Source: Tubiluchus corallicola (Eukaryota; Priapulida; Priapulimorpha; Priapulimorphida; Tubiluchidae). From it: a stretch of DNA of 64,000 nt. The translations under genes were made by a program, and so were the position numbers. The notes under the pieces were generated by a model, which saw nothing but the letters and a program-made list of their open reading frames with translations, made no database searches and was not told where the DNA came from. The stretch is from NCBI GenBank assembly GCA_030141605.1, contig JAQGDQ010000169.1, positions 308,501-372,500 on the forward strand, in the 5' to 3' direction. Positions within the stretch are counted from its first letter, which is position 1, and the number at the start of each line of letters is the position of its first letter. This document shows, piece after piece, positions 13,112 to 27,000 of this stretch.

Positions 13112-16100
13112 AGTTATCACGGTCATGCCATGACCTGTGGTTATACCACGAAGTCCGTGAATCCGGAGAATATGCCATCGATCCGGATGAAGATGGACCA
13201 CTTTCAGCATTTACTGTCCAGTGTCTGATGGGAAGTGACGTCAGAGATGTGACAACTGTTGTACATCATATGCAAGAAGAACGGGCGAGAGTTAAAGGCT
13301 ATGAATTACAAGGTAACTATTAAAAATTATTAAAGGAAACTATTTTCATTACTATAGGCTATAGCTATTGAAAAGTTCTTACCTTCTGTGTTGCTGTCTT
13401 GTGTTTGTGCGTGCATGTAAGTTTGGATATTATAATTAACAACCAATTTAAAATCATCGTTCTAACGTTATCACTATCTCTAAACCTTTACCTCTTTTTC
13501 GGTACGTAAGACCTGTGTAATAAATTACCATTCCAATTATTGTGCGGTCATCGACTTCATTAACTTCAAAAGCAATAATGCAAAATAATTTTAATGTGTT
13601 TTAATGATGAAAAAGGCTAATAACAAGTGCAAAAATGTTTGCAAAATATAGCACTACTCGGACTTGATGACCGGTTGACGGACAGCTTGATGATCACTAA
13701 AGGCGTCATAACATTCTTACTTTTGACGTGGACGTGCCATGAATTTTTTTAGCTCATGTGGCGCAAAATTAGCCCAAGGCCAAGCTGAAGGCCTTTGGGC
13801 ACATCACGATACTTAAAGTATGATTAAACTAGACGTAAATGGAATCAATCAACAATTCATTGACCACATTACAGTAAAGAAAGTTTTGTGACATGACACA
13901 TACTCCGCATAAACGGGAGTTTCACTTACACTTACTACAAAGATACGGCTGAAATGCATTTTGAAATTGAGAGAGCACAACTTATAAAGTTTGATGGATC
14001 TTACTCTTGTATTTCATTTTCTTACTTTTACTGAAATCAGGTGCTAGAATGTGACACGCAGCACGTCTTACTGAAACATATAATAATTCAGTGTAAAAGT
14101 TCGATTTATCAATATTTATACTGTCACGTGCAAAGCAGCTGTTTTCTTACTCGCGTCGATTATCCTTGTTCAGCTAGACGACATTATTTTCGACTAAATT
14201 GTGCAGGTTATTGGATCATATAATGAAACCAATTTCAAAACTAATGAGCCTATGGAGCATAATATAAATCGACCGTCTAAACGTGCTCCCAGAGTACGAC
14301 GGTTGAATTAAGCATGGGGTCTGGAAAAATGGCTCATAGATCAATTTATGATTGTAAATTATCGTAAGAAAGTTACTCGCCGACCTTGTTATAATTGATA
14401 TTTATTTTAAACTCAGATTTATTTTGCCCAATAACAGAACAGTCCTACGTGGGTAGCTGTTAAAATATCAATTTTTTTAAACTAAGAAACAGGAAATTGG
14501 TGGACATCATGACGCTTAACTGTCAATGTTTAACAGTATGGCAAAGTTTATTATTTGTTATTAGGTAAAGGCTAAATTACAAGGTAAAGACTTGCTGCCA
14601 AACGAATTGACGCATTTACAAATCACAAATGCTGGCTGCGTCACTAATACTATCAAGATTACTATAAAAATTCTGCTCCTCAGTATAAAGTATATACTTG
14701 ACTTTATTAGTGAAATCTGTTTGCTCCAAATACATTCCTTGAAAGTGTTGTTAAGTTAATTGTTTCATAGGAAAAATGGTTAAATAATTCAAAACAGAAC
14801 CGCCTAAGGTCATGAATTTTTTTTAGCGAAATTGCTATATATAGAAAGCTAAACTGAATTCCGGAAAGGTGTCTCAATAGTCAGCTTTCACGCTGTTGCC
14901 CTCAATTGCGACAATACGGCTTCTGTGCGCAGTGACACGTTTTTCTATACATGAACCATATTTACCTTAACAGCTCTGGGGTTAGTCATATAGATGAATA
15001 TACATTTGCTGTTATATTTTGTCAATGCTTTTTGTTAAAACGTGTGCACACTCTTATAGGATCATACGAGCTAAACGTGGTTTACAGCAATGCAACATAC
15101 GAACAGGTGGAAGCCCTCATTGATATCAGTACCGCATGTGAACAGTATATCAAATGGGAGTGCAAGGTAAACATTTATTTTACCTGGTGCAAGTTAGAAG
15201 TGAATTTAGAACATTTGCTACTTTGTATTAATTCACTTTTGTTCGAATTCCCCATTCACAGCGATACGTCCTTTTATCAAAGATTGCTACATATTGAAGC
15301 AAAACTCACGTCGTATATTAAATGTCATGTGTGGAATTTACTCTTAACTCTGTAGTAGTTGTATATTTCTGGGTTTATTAATTTATTGTGTTAATGTGTG
15401 TGTTTTGTTTCTTGTTTAAATATTTAAAATGATTTGTGCTATGAACCATTAACTTGAAATAAAAAACTATATAAAAAATTAGAATCTGTCACCCTTTCAC
15501 AGCGATGCATCTCTTTAGTTTATTTACTAAAAGGATGCACAATTATTAATTACACTTTGCTTCTTGCCTTCTTCAACCTACTTTATTTTTCTGTCTCTCT
15601 CTCTCTTCATCTCTCCCTCTCTCGCTCTCTCTCTCTCCCTCTTTCTCTGTCTATTTTTCTTTCGCCTTACTCTCATTTTCTTCCCCTTTCCCCTTCTGCT
15701 CTGTCATCGTTCTGTGCGAATTATTTGCTCGCATTCTCTTATCACCGTGCGAGACATTAGTCTCCATTAGCTCTCGGTTAATCTTCAGCATAGTATTATT
15801 GACCCTCCTCGTGCATTCATTTTGCAGTGAAGGTCGACAGAAATAAAAACGATTCCCCCTTTCATTATCCGGCAAACGGAAGCCAATTGGCCTTATCAGC
15901 TACGGTTTCTGATTAACTGCTAATATAGCTATTCTCGGGCTCGATTTTATGTTATTCGTCCCATACAAATGCCCTGTTTGCATTGAACCGCACGAAATGT
16001 AACAGTAGATCCAATAAGATCGTTTAGAGCTGATATTGATTGTTCCATATTATGTTCGGATAATAAGCTACCATATGAGCCTATGCGCGATCGTGACCCA

Positions 16101-16743
16101 ATTTATGGGAATATTTCTGGGAACAATACCACAGTAAATCAACAATCTGTTACATATTTCACGCTAATTCGGACGCGGCGAAATTAAGTCAGATAAGGTA
16201 ACTTGCTGTTAACAGATGCAGTTGACGTTATTTAACATTTCCTAGGGTCTAGTAGCTGACACACTTGGGATGTAAACTTCTCGTCACGTAAGCGAACTAA
16301 TTTGCACAGTTTACTTTTCCATGTTTCGAATTTTTTAAGCCAAGATTTTCAACACAGATATGCAATTGAATCACTTTTGTTGGTTTCGTTCATCGCCAAG
16401 GTTTCATTTTTTCAAATATTTCAGGGCACCATGTTTGGCTTCTGGTATGACGAGACTGACTCTTGGTGGGTGGGACGGAACGGCATCACTCACAAATATT
16501 GGGGCGGAGCAGCTCCGGGCAGCGAGGCTTGCGGATGCCATCCACATTGTCATCCTACATACCGAAACAGCACATGTAATTGTGATGCAAATGACGCAAT
16601 GAGATGGTTGTATGATGATGGACTTTTGCTAGATAAAGACAACCTTCCAGTGATCCAGTTAAGATTTGGAGACACTGGGCAGACAAATGAGGAGGGTTAT
16701 CATACACTTGGTCCATTAAAGTGCAGAACAATACATCATCAAG
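13112..16743 (+). CDS. Receptor exons 1-3: CNTNAP-type fibrinogen-like domain
   Basis: Exons 13,112-13,312, 15,060-15,166 and 16,425-16,743. The peptide starts SRSCHDLW, contains the 'GEYAIDPD' stretch, then IKWECKG, a Trp-rich segment with WWVGR and YWGG, the Cys cluster CGCHPHC...CNCD, and ends in the [11 protein letters not shown] and LGPLKC motifs. These are the hallmarks of the fibrinogen-like region of contactin-associated proteins, where 'P(V/I)tq(l)..GDT' and 'lGPL.C' are conserved. The same domain occurs again at 30,642-31,319. The first exon's acceptor (AG at 13,110-13,111) has a poor pyrimidine tract, so this border is the least certain. Confidence 0.8.
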
Positions 16744-17566
16744 GTAAGAAAATACAATTACCAGGTGTGTATTATCTTTACAAATGCGTAAACAAATAAA
16801 ATGAAATGACTTACTGTTTCAGCGTTATAGAGACGTGAATAACATGATCATGGAAGAAAAAAAATCAGGATTTCTAGGCTGCCTCAACACATAGTATATA
16901 GTGGACATGCACAGTTCACCGTTTCACTGCATTATTTGTAGCTTGTGTTGTGTCATGTGGGCGAATTATCATGCTGACAAACTTATGTTAGAGACACAAG
17001 TAAAAATGACTAGTTTCGGGATGAGGACATGCTGCGAATTATTAGTTTCTTTTGTGTCCCACTCTGTTCTGTGATTTGGCTATTGATTTTATACCTTTGT
17101 GTTTCGCTTTAGTGTTTTTATTTACTGTGATTGTGTGCTTTCTCTACGTGCTCGTATCCGTTTTAGTGAGATAATTTTGTGTTTATAAGATGAACGAGCC
17201 GCTCACTTTCCGCCAAAAATTAGCGTTAGTAATTCCATGTGATTTTTCTTTCGCATGAGGATAAACTACAGTGATATTTTGAAAGGTCGCGGTTTTTCTT
17301 TTTTCCTCGTTTTTTAGTTGTGGGATTTTTTTAAATTCACTATTTAGTAATGTATTCAGTTAAGGTGTGTCCTTTACGACAGAATTAAGTGAAACCGAAC
17401 CAAGTCAGCAGTGAATAGGTGACCACCAGGAAAACTGTTTGCAGGCAGTATCATCTGTCATCTTGTTCCGCTACTGAGAAAAGACGTTTGTTCATCCGAA
17501 TAGGGCTAAGACACCTTTGCTGAATCAGTCTCTCTCTTTCTCTCTCTCTCTTTCTTTCTTTATTTC

Positions 17567-17621
<55 letters not shown>

Positions 17622-18036
17622 GTGTGTCTCTCTCTCTTTCTTTCTCTTCCTGTCTGATCTCAAAAGATTAGCACTAAAACTTAGATGGGTTTTGGTCCTA
17701 CCACAAACATCTAGTTGCCTGCAAATGGACTGACGAGAGTCGACCTTTCAAAGCTTAAAATGACACTCAATGCTAAAGGGCAATGCGTTACAAAATCGGG
17801 TTTGTGGCTATTTGCATGTTAATGCACTCTAATGCGTCTATGGCCTTTACTAGTGTACATTCCTTACTGCTTTTAGCCATGCATGTTTGAGACATTAGCT
17901 CGAGGCTTTCATTTTAGCGTGCTATGCTAGCTACTAGCTACATCTCCCTTCAAATAATGATAATGACGATGACAAGGACGAGGATGATTATAACTTTTTG
18001 TTTTGGTTCTGATGATAGTAAATAAAATTCTTTCTT

Positions 18037-18077
<41 letters not shown>

Positions 18078-21000
18078 CTCTCCTAAGCAATTTTAACTAT
18101 TTTTTACTTTAGTAATAACATTTTTTCAGAGGTCTTTATGGGCACGCTCACGGCGCCTACAGGCTTCAGCTCTCCTGGGTTCTACAAAACATATCCACCT
18201 CCATGGTCTCGCTACACCTGGTCGATTCTCATACCTGCGAATATGATAATGGAGTTGACTTTTCCTGTATATGACATTATGTACGCAGAATCCTACAGCT
18301 CACTGCCTGGATGCTCTTCAGCTATATCCGTGTCTTACACATCCAGCAGAATTCTACATCTCATTGAAAAGAAAGCTGATATGGCTCCGTATTTTATTTC
18401 TGATGGTTCTGAAACTTATCTGAACGTGACCTTAACCACATGTACCCGGATAAACGAGCAAACGTATAAAGGTTTTCAAGCAGTCGTAAGAGGGGCAGGT
18501 GAGTGGATAGTTATTATAAACTTAATGTCAAAGCTCAATGTCATTAATAATAATGAATTTACGAACGAGAGTTAATTCAGTTTTGATACTAAATTTGAAA
18601 AACTGAATGTGTGAAAAAGTTGTAAACAACCTGGATTTGAATCAGGGACCTGCTTTTTACAAGCACACGCCTTTGACCACTAAGCCACCGTACGTCGATG
18701 GTCAATGTAGTCTAAAGTTTATCCATCACAGTTGGCCAACCAAATTCAGCATTTCCTATGTTAGGTCCTTCACATTAGAGTAATTCTAATTAAATTATTA
18801 TTTTATCTTAATTAGTTTTGAGCCTGTAATTGATTGCGGGTTCGTACCATCAGGTGACTGTGTATTTATAGATCGGTAGGCTTGCCTTCATTAGAACCGC
18901 CACTGTTAAAATATTTTAGACCGCCGATTGAAATGACCTAGGAACTAAAAATAGCCCTGCTTTCCTTAAATATAATAATAACATCACATTATATAGCGAG
19001 ACTTGACGTTATTTTAAATTTACGCGATTTGTTAACTCTGCTTTGAAAAAATTCCTACGAGCTGCAACAACTGTTGTGATAAATTGATATTATCGTGATT
19101 TACCACAAGTAAGACGAACATTATTAAGAGGAAAAAATGTCAATTCAAAACGCCGAACTATATGGCCAGTCTGAATATTTGAAGCCATAAGTTGCTGATT
19201 GTTGCTTTCTTTATATTTTTAGAATGTGCCGCATGTAGCGTTGATGTAGACCCCCAGGGAGTGACCATGTGCACGGCAAGATGCGGAATCATCACGTCTT
19301 TCAGATATCCCTATTCACAGTTCTCTTCACTAAATCAAATTTATAACCAATCCTGGATCATAAGAGTGTCTCATAACAAGGCAATAAAAATGAAATTTAA
19401 TGATTTCGATATTTACGGCAACGATAACAACCTTTGTGACTCTGACGTTGGTTCCTTCCGGGTGTATAGTGGTGATGTCGCTGAGAAGTCGAACTTGATT
19501 GGCATTTTTTGTAATTATAACAAGCAGGGAATTATACATGTTCCATCAAGTGACGCCTTACTTTTCTTTAGTGTGAAACTGAAAAGCCTGGGAACTGGAA
19601 GAGGATTTCATCTGACATATGACGCTATTGACAGGGATCAGCTGCCAGAAAATGGCAAGTGAAATATTACAGCTTTTCGTTTCTGTTAATTTTCTTGAAA
19701 TGGACAGACAAAAACACAATAAAACCTGACGTGTTTCACAGATAAATCTATAATTATAATAATATTAAAGATAATTTGATGGCAAATGACACCAACGATG
19801 AAGATGACATTGGCAATAATGACGACTACTGCATCACAAATTTTCCAACAAGAAAAAAGTCTTAATATTTGGACCGTAGTCTAAAGCTTGCGTAGAATTT
19901 TAAATTTAATAACTGACAATTTCTATTTAGTTGATTTCAGTCAACTGGAAAATGTTGCCGAAGGAAAGCCGGCCAGTCAAAGTTCAACTTTTGAAAGAGG
20001 AAGCGCTGACCTTGCTGTAGATGGCAGAAGTTATGTCGAATTAGGAGCTGCTACGTGTGCGCACACTAACTTCGAAGCGGACCCCTGGTGGCGGGTTGAC
20101 TTGCAAGAAAGACATGAGATATACGGTGTTGAAATAGAAGCTCAACCAGAAGATAAGGCAAGTTAAATTTTATGCCATAACTACAGAGCCAAAATCGATT
20201 TAACTAATTATAATTAAACGTAGCTTAGTAACCTAATGCTCGCAATATTTGCTACAGTAGTTACATGACAGAGACCACAAATAAATAATTCATTCTTTTA
20301 TGTCACGTTATGCTTTAAATTTATATATCCAAGATACATTAATATATCTTATTATTTTCGCATTAATATCATTATTTGTTAGGTAACACCAAAGGCTAAA
20401 AGTCGCTGCTGCCATTTAAGTTATAGACAAAGAACTAAAACAGATGCTGATTTTTTTCTATTACTTTTCAGGTAGGAAGTGAAAGGCAAAGCTGGCCTCG
20501 CGGTAAGTATGCTTTGCCAATGCCGTGGACCGGATGTCCTAGTTCTGAACGGTTTAAATGGAAGACGGGTTTTTGGTTTCAAAATCTTGAATACAAAGTT
20601 CCATATGACAGCAAAGTTAGCGACTGGTCTGCGCAGATAAAACTCAAAGGACCACTCACATTCGACGGCCACCTGCACAATTTTTGTGTGAAAGCTGAAG
20701 ATGACGACAATGCCACTGAAACAACAGGAAGAGAATGGCCAGCTGGCAGCTACTGCATTTTTAAGTATGGAGATGCATGTCCCTCTGGTTTTGGTAGTGG
20801 TTCAATCCAGATGATTGACAGAGATGTAGGTGTCCATGACCGACCAAAAGGGTTTGTTGCAGCTGGTGTGTACGATCGTAACACCCAGTTTCATTTTTGC
20901 TGTCGTCGGGATGGAAGTCCTCATGTTCCTATCGATCTGCCAACTGAGAGACCATTTTATTTGTTTCCTTTTGGAGGGCCGGAATGTCAAAAGGTCACTG

Positions 21001-24000
21001 GAATGGTGCAAGACAGGCATTTTCTACACATTGCTGAAAGTAAGGTGAACAAAAGCGAAGCATATCTGCAGTCACTGCTAGTTTTTCCCCATCCATTTGT
21101 GGATTTCAAGACGTTTGAGGGAGATATCCAGTTGTTTTTCTGCTACTATGATATCTGTAAGTACATAAATATCCACATATTTGTGTTGGACATTTTTGTT
21201 TTTTTGGGGAGGGGGGAGAGTTAGGTGTAATATTTTTATATATATTAGAAGCAGCAATCAAGTTGCGATCTGCATTGGTTCTTGTTTTATGATTTACGTT
21301 TTATTCATGCAAAAAATTAGATAAGTCTTATTACGAACGTAATAATATAATATAATATAATATAATATAATATAATATAATATAATATATTATATTATAT
21401 TATATTATATTATATAATATAATATAATATAATATAATATAATATAATATAATATAATATAATATAATATAATATAATATAATATAATATAATATAATAT
21501 AATATAATATAATATAATATAATATAATATAATATAATATAATATAATATAATATAATATAATATAATATAATATAATATAATATAATATAATATAATAT
21601 AATATAATATAATATAATATAATATAATATAATATAATATAATATATCTATCTATCTATCTATCTATACTATATATGTATAGTATATGTCTATAAATATA
21701 TATGTGTATTATATGTCTATTTTTTTCATTTTCGTATTTCTAGATCAGAAGTTGTTAGGTTTCCGAGTTCTAGTGGATGAACACGGTTTTTCAACTGTTA
21801 GGCAGCTGGGCTTCTATGACAACGGCATCCCAGTAATGAGAGAAGGGAAATTTACCAGCAGTTTTTCTTGTCTTGATTACCCTGTAACCGAACCTATGTT
21901 TACTACCCTCTACAAGAACTGCAGTCAGCCTCTAACAGGACAATACGTCAGCATTCTCATTTACGGACGGAGTGATCTGTTAAAATTATGTGAAGTAAAA
22001 GTATACGGGAAAAGTAAGTGCAAGTTTAAATTAGGCCAGAGTGTGCGATTAGAGTCTGATCTCACTTTTTGTGCCAGTTTTACACTAAATAAATGAAGAA
22101 ACATTTTAAAAATTGTGAAAATATTTTACATTATTGCACATAAAAAACGACGCTGTGAGTTCTTGGGCTATGTTTCTGTATCGCGGCCTTGACCTGAGGT
22201 TTCCTAATTCATAGCTTTGAACGCACAATGTACAATATACTGATATGATATTCGTCTTTGTGTCATGTTACACTAATATTACGTTAGCAAGCTCGCAGCT
22301 TTTCAAATTTCTTGTTTTACGAGTTTGCTCTGGGGGAAAGTGCTTAATAATCTGTTTCATCATAAAAGATGTTATCAAGTGTCAATACAGTATTCTTTGA
22401 TTGTATTCCAAAATGCAATTACGCCCAGTCTTAATAAAACATAAAGTTAAGTACAGTTCTCCTGGAAATGAGCAAGTTCAAAGCTTATTAGTTTTCAGAG
22501 TAAATCATCGTCATAGTCTATGAGTAATATCGCGTCATTTATGTCAGGGATTGTTCAGTCTGACAGTTTGATTACTTGTCAGAGGCAATGTGATTGTTCT
22601 GTTTCGTTCCATAATCACTTCCGGCTAGAAACTCGGCCCAGCCAACGCACGCCAGAAAATATTTCACCACTGTTATTAAGTCTGGCAAAGCTGCAGTTCA
22701 CTTGACTTTATAACGGTGTAATATTATTCTGTTTCATGTTTGCAGAGAAGTGTGGTCAGCCACTCGGAATGGCTTCAGAAGAGATCTATGACTTTCAGTT
22801 ACGGTCTTCATCTTACTCCTCCGCAGAAAGATATTACATCAATGCAAGGTTGAACAGAGAATACGCATGGTGTGCACAAGCCAACGACACACGACCTTAT
22901 TTACAGGTTAGTTTTTCATGGAGTCAACTGGCATTGGCCACAATGTTAACGACGATAATGAAAACAATTATTGTGATGCCGACAATTATTCTGAGGGCAA
23001 CAACCACAGCAGTTATGATAGTGATTTCACTGGCGTCATACACAGATGATCATTTTAAGCATTTCACAAGATTCTAGTAAAGGTTATTATTTCCTCGCTA
23101 AAGATGAAATTCTAAACATCCAGAGAGGGCTTGAATTTTTCACATCAAAACTTCAATAAAATTAGTTTTGCGATTTTCTGACTGTCAGCCAGAGTGCTTT
23201 TCCATTTCTAATTTCATATCTGCGTAACAGCAGTGGGTGTTATCCATGACTGATGTGCTGCACAATGCGACCAGTGGGAATTATTCCATTACGTGGCTTC
23301 TCACGATTAAATTTCTCGGTTTTGAATCTAACGAGATTTTGTGCGTTTTAGGCTGATTTGCTTCACAACACGACCATAACGGGCATCATTACACAAGGCC
23401 TGCCACGAATCAACAGAAACACGTTTGTAACCCTGTTTAAACTTGGCTTCAGCATCGACGGTTCTGACTGGTTCTACGAGGAAAGTCCTATTGGGAAGCC
23501 AAAAGTATGCTTAGATTAATTAATGGATGAGTAAGATTAAAAATAACTCTAGGAATCACTAGAGAGCCTAAACATGACCTTATGCTTGGCTTCACTTTTC
23601 TGAATTTTTAACCCATCTGTAAGGAAGAAACTCTAGTAACTCTAAAAGTGTGTTTGGATTGATTAATTGATTAACTGGTAACTTCTTAATAGATACAGTA
23701 GGCAAGTAAAAAAATAGTAATGATGATGATGATGAGTTGCTGGTGATAATAACAACAGTAGTTTCATTTTGTGATTTAAGATCTACACTTGCGAAGAGTG
23801 CAAAGCTCTGAAAAGAATCCGCAAAAACCAAGAAGTTATAAACGACGTTCCTGTCCGGTACAACATGTTGCAGCCAGTAAAAGCTCGCTACGTAAGAATT
23901 TCTATAGAAGCCTATGAACAACAACCATGCTTGCGTTTAGAAGTGTTAGGATGCCGAAGCAATGGTTAGTAATTGTTATTACTTCATGCAATATTATGGT

Positions 24001-27000
24001 TAACCCGATGTACAGGAGGTGCGCGAAGGGCCAAGTTTCAGAATTAAAAATCATTATGCTATTGTTGCATCATTTTACTGTTGTTGCGGGAAAAACATTT
24101 CATCAATCAGATGTAGTAGATAAAACAATAATATAGGTATGGCTAATAGTTTATATTTAAATACCCAATACGTCGCATTTATACTCTGTCAAATTTTAAA
24201 TCATCTGTACTGTATTACATTTAAATGTTGTTTGTTAAAGGAAAATACTTTATGCCACATTTGAATGCTTTGTGCCACGTATAAATAGTCTATGTTGCCT
24301 TCGAGTTAAAATTTACAATTAAGCAGTAAATTCGACAAACACTATGAGGCCAGTCTGCATAAATACGTTAACATCTAACACGGTTGATACTGTTTTAGAA
24401 AACTGCAATTACGTCTTAACAGAAGAAGGTTCAATCAAGTCTCCTCAATATCCACTATATTATGGCCAACAAAAGAACTGCACGTGGACGATAGCGCCAC
24501 CTGATGGCAAAAACGTGCAGGTTGATTTCGTGACTTTTGATATTGCAACGCCCGAATCGCTATGGAAAGGTGGGACTTGCCAGGATCTGTTATCAATATT
24601 CTTCAACCACAAAGGTGGGTCTATGAAGGAGCTAGTACGCACTGGAAATGGAGAAATATTCCCAAAAAAGATCATATCAGACGGCGGCATGATGATTCAC
24701 CTGCATAGTTGCTTTCGTTACAGCATAAGCAGGTTCCAGGGATTTTATCTTAATTACACATTTGTAGGTAAGTTTTCTTTGGAAAATGTAAACCCTGTCA
24801 GCTACTTTGTGAAATTATGAAAAGGATTATATTACCATAACAGTGTAAAGCTCACTAGACCGATCAATATTCCGAGATAAAGCTAGAGGTCTCAGGTGTT
24901 TGCGGTCTCATCGAAGTTTTTTTGGTGTCACTGGTCTAATCAGTGTAATAATCGTCGTCGTCATCAACAACATCATCGTCACCGCGATCATCATCATTGT
25001 TATCATCATCATCATCATCATCATCATCATAATCACCATCATCATCATCATCATCACTATCATCATCGTCATCTTCGCTGTCATCATCTTCTTCGTCCTC
25101 ATTGTCATCTTTGTTGTCGTTGTTGTCACCTTCATAATCAGTCTTTAAAACTTAAAACCACCATAAAAACTCTGCGTCACAAACTTGTAATAAGTGGCTG
25201 TAAATAGTAATCTTGATAATATTACACCTTCAGTACATGCTGATAATTTTCTGAATTTTTTTTATTCTCACTGCGTCCAAGTTGTGTCCACGGTGTCCAG
25301 ATTTGGTGCCAAGGTGTAGGAGTGTCTGAATATGGACTCAGTCTTTTATGTGCAATTCATCCAGTACTCAAATTGCAGTCTATTTATGTTGATGCTTGTG
25401 ACGAGTCCAAAACCTACCTTATTATCAATGACAATTTCTTTAGCATGAGATACTGGCCTGGCAGAGATACCTCAGTCGTATTTAACTATGCATACATCCT
25501 CATTCAAAACGATAAATCACCCGTCTATTTATTAACCATGTCTATATAATAAACAGATTTATTATGCTCAAGCCGGGACGATTTGGTTATTTACCTATTG
25601 ACCTCACCTTTACCAATGTATACACTAAGCTCAGTTTTGTTCAGCTAAAAATTCGAGCTATAATCTTGGCTCCCTCTCTAGTCTGAATTGCGCATTAGGA
25701 TTTCAAAATACATCAAAAAACGCCAAATTGGTTCAACTTGGTAACCGTGACCTTTGACTTCTGCTGAACCAAAAATATGACCGAAATTGGTTCAGTGATT
25801 GCAAACGTGATGTCATCTAGGCGAGGGATTAATTTGACAGCTAAAGTTCTTGTCTGTCTTTGTATCAGTTAAGTTTTATTTGTAGATTGCCCTGGCTGTG
25901 GCATGGGGTATCAATCGTGTGGAGATGGTTTTGACTGCCGAAGTTCTTGTGCTGTCATTGCATCAGTCAACTACCCTCTGCCGTACGAAAGCAATCACCG
26001 CTGTCGCTGGTATATCAAAGTTGAACCACGCCGCTATATCAGCCTAGAGGTACTTCACTTTGATGTGGAAGGAGAAGATGGCTGCTTGACCGACTTTGTT
26101 GAACTTTATGACGGCGAAGTAAACAAAGACAACCTGATAGGCCGTTACTGTAATACACAGAAACCAGAGAGAGTCATCTATTCTAGTTGGAACGAGCTTG
26201 TAATTGAATTCTCAGCGGACAGTTGGGGAACTGCTAGAGGATTTCTGTTTACATACACTGCTGAAGAATACCAGTTTGAATATGGTCTGAGTAATCTACA
26301 CGTGTCTGGTTAGTATACATTTCAAAATCAAGATCATATTTGTTGGTGTGGGTGAACAGCAATTGGTGTGCAAACGTAGGTAAAGATTTTTCCTGTATTT
26401 TGGACAAACTCCCCTATAGACCTTAACATATAGTGAGACTTTTTATTCTTTGACTTAGCAACGGGAGTGTAGTTTGATGCAGCATAAAGCTAAGCGATAG
26501 AGTTAAGATGTTGAACGTGCCTAATGTGTTTTGTGAAAGTTTGAAGGAAAGGTAAAACAGTTTAAAGATTTTTATTTTAGTATTTCTTTTGCTTTCGTAC
26601 AGATTCGTTAACTATACTTATCATAATCCGAATTTTATCAAATTTTCAGGTATTCCTTTTTGTCCAAACGGATGGGAATACTTTGAAGAGAACTGCTACC
26701 ATTTGATGATTCACCCAAAGCCGCTGACTTGGTACTATGCAGAGGAGGAATGTGTTCGACTTGGGGGTCATTTAGTCAGCATCCTCAACAGGAAAGAGAT
26801 GTCCTTTGTACATTTTCTGTTAACTAATGTGTGGAGCCTGGAAAAGGGGACTATGATATACATAGGCGAGTAGTTTGGCTATTATGTAATATTTGATGGA
26901 CAAATCTTCTTGCAGTTCTTTCTATTCCTTTTTTCACTGCACACTTATTTAATGCGATTTTGTGGACTTTGATAATGAAAGTTTTATATACGTGTTGACT

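Noticed and set aside
24896-25207. Poly-His, poly-Ile and poly-Met frames on both strands
   Set aside because: All are products of the ATC/GTC triplet repeat.
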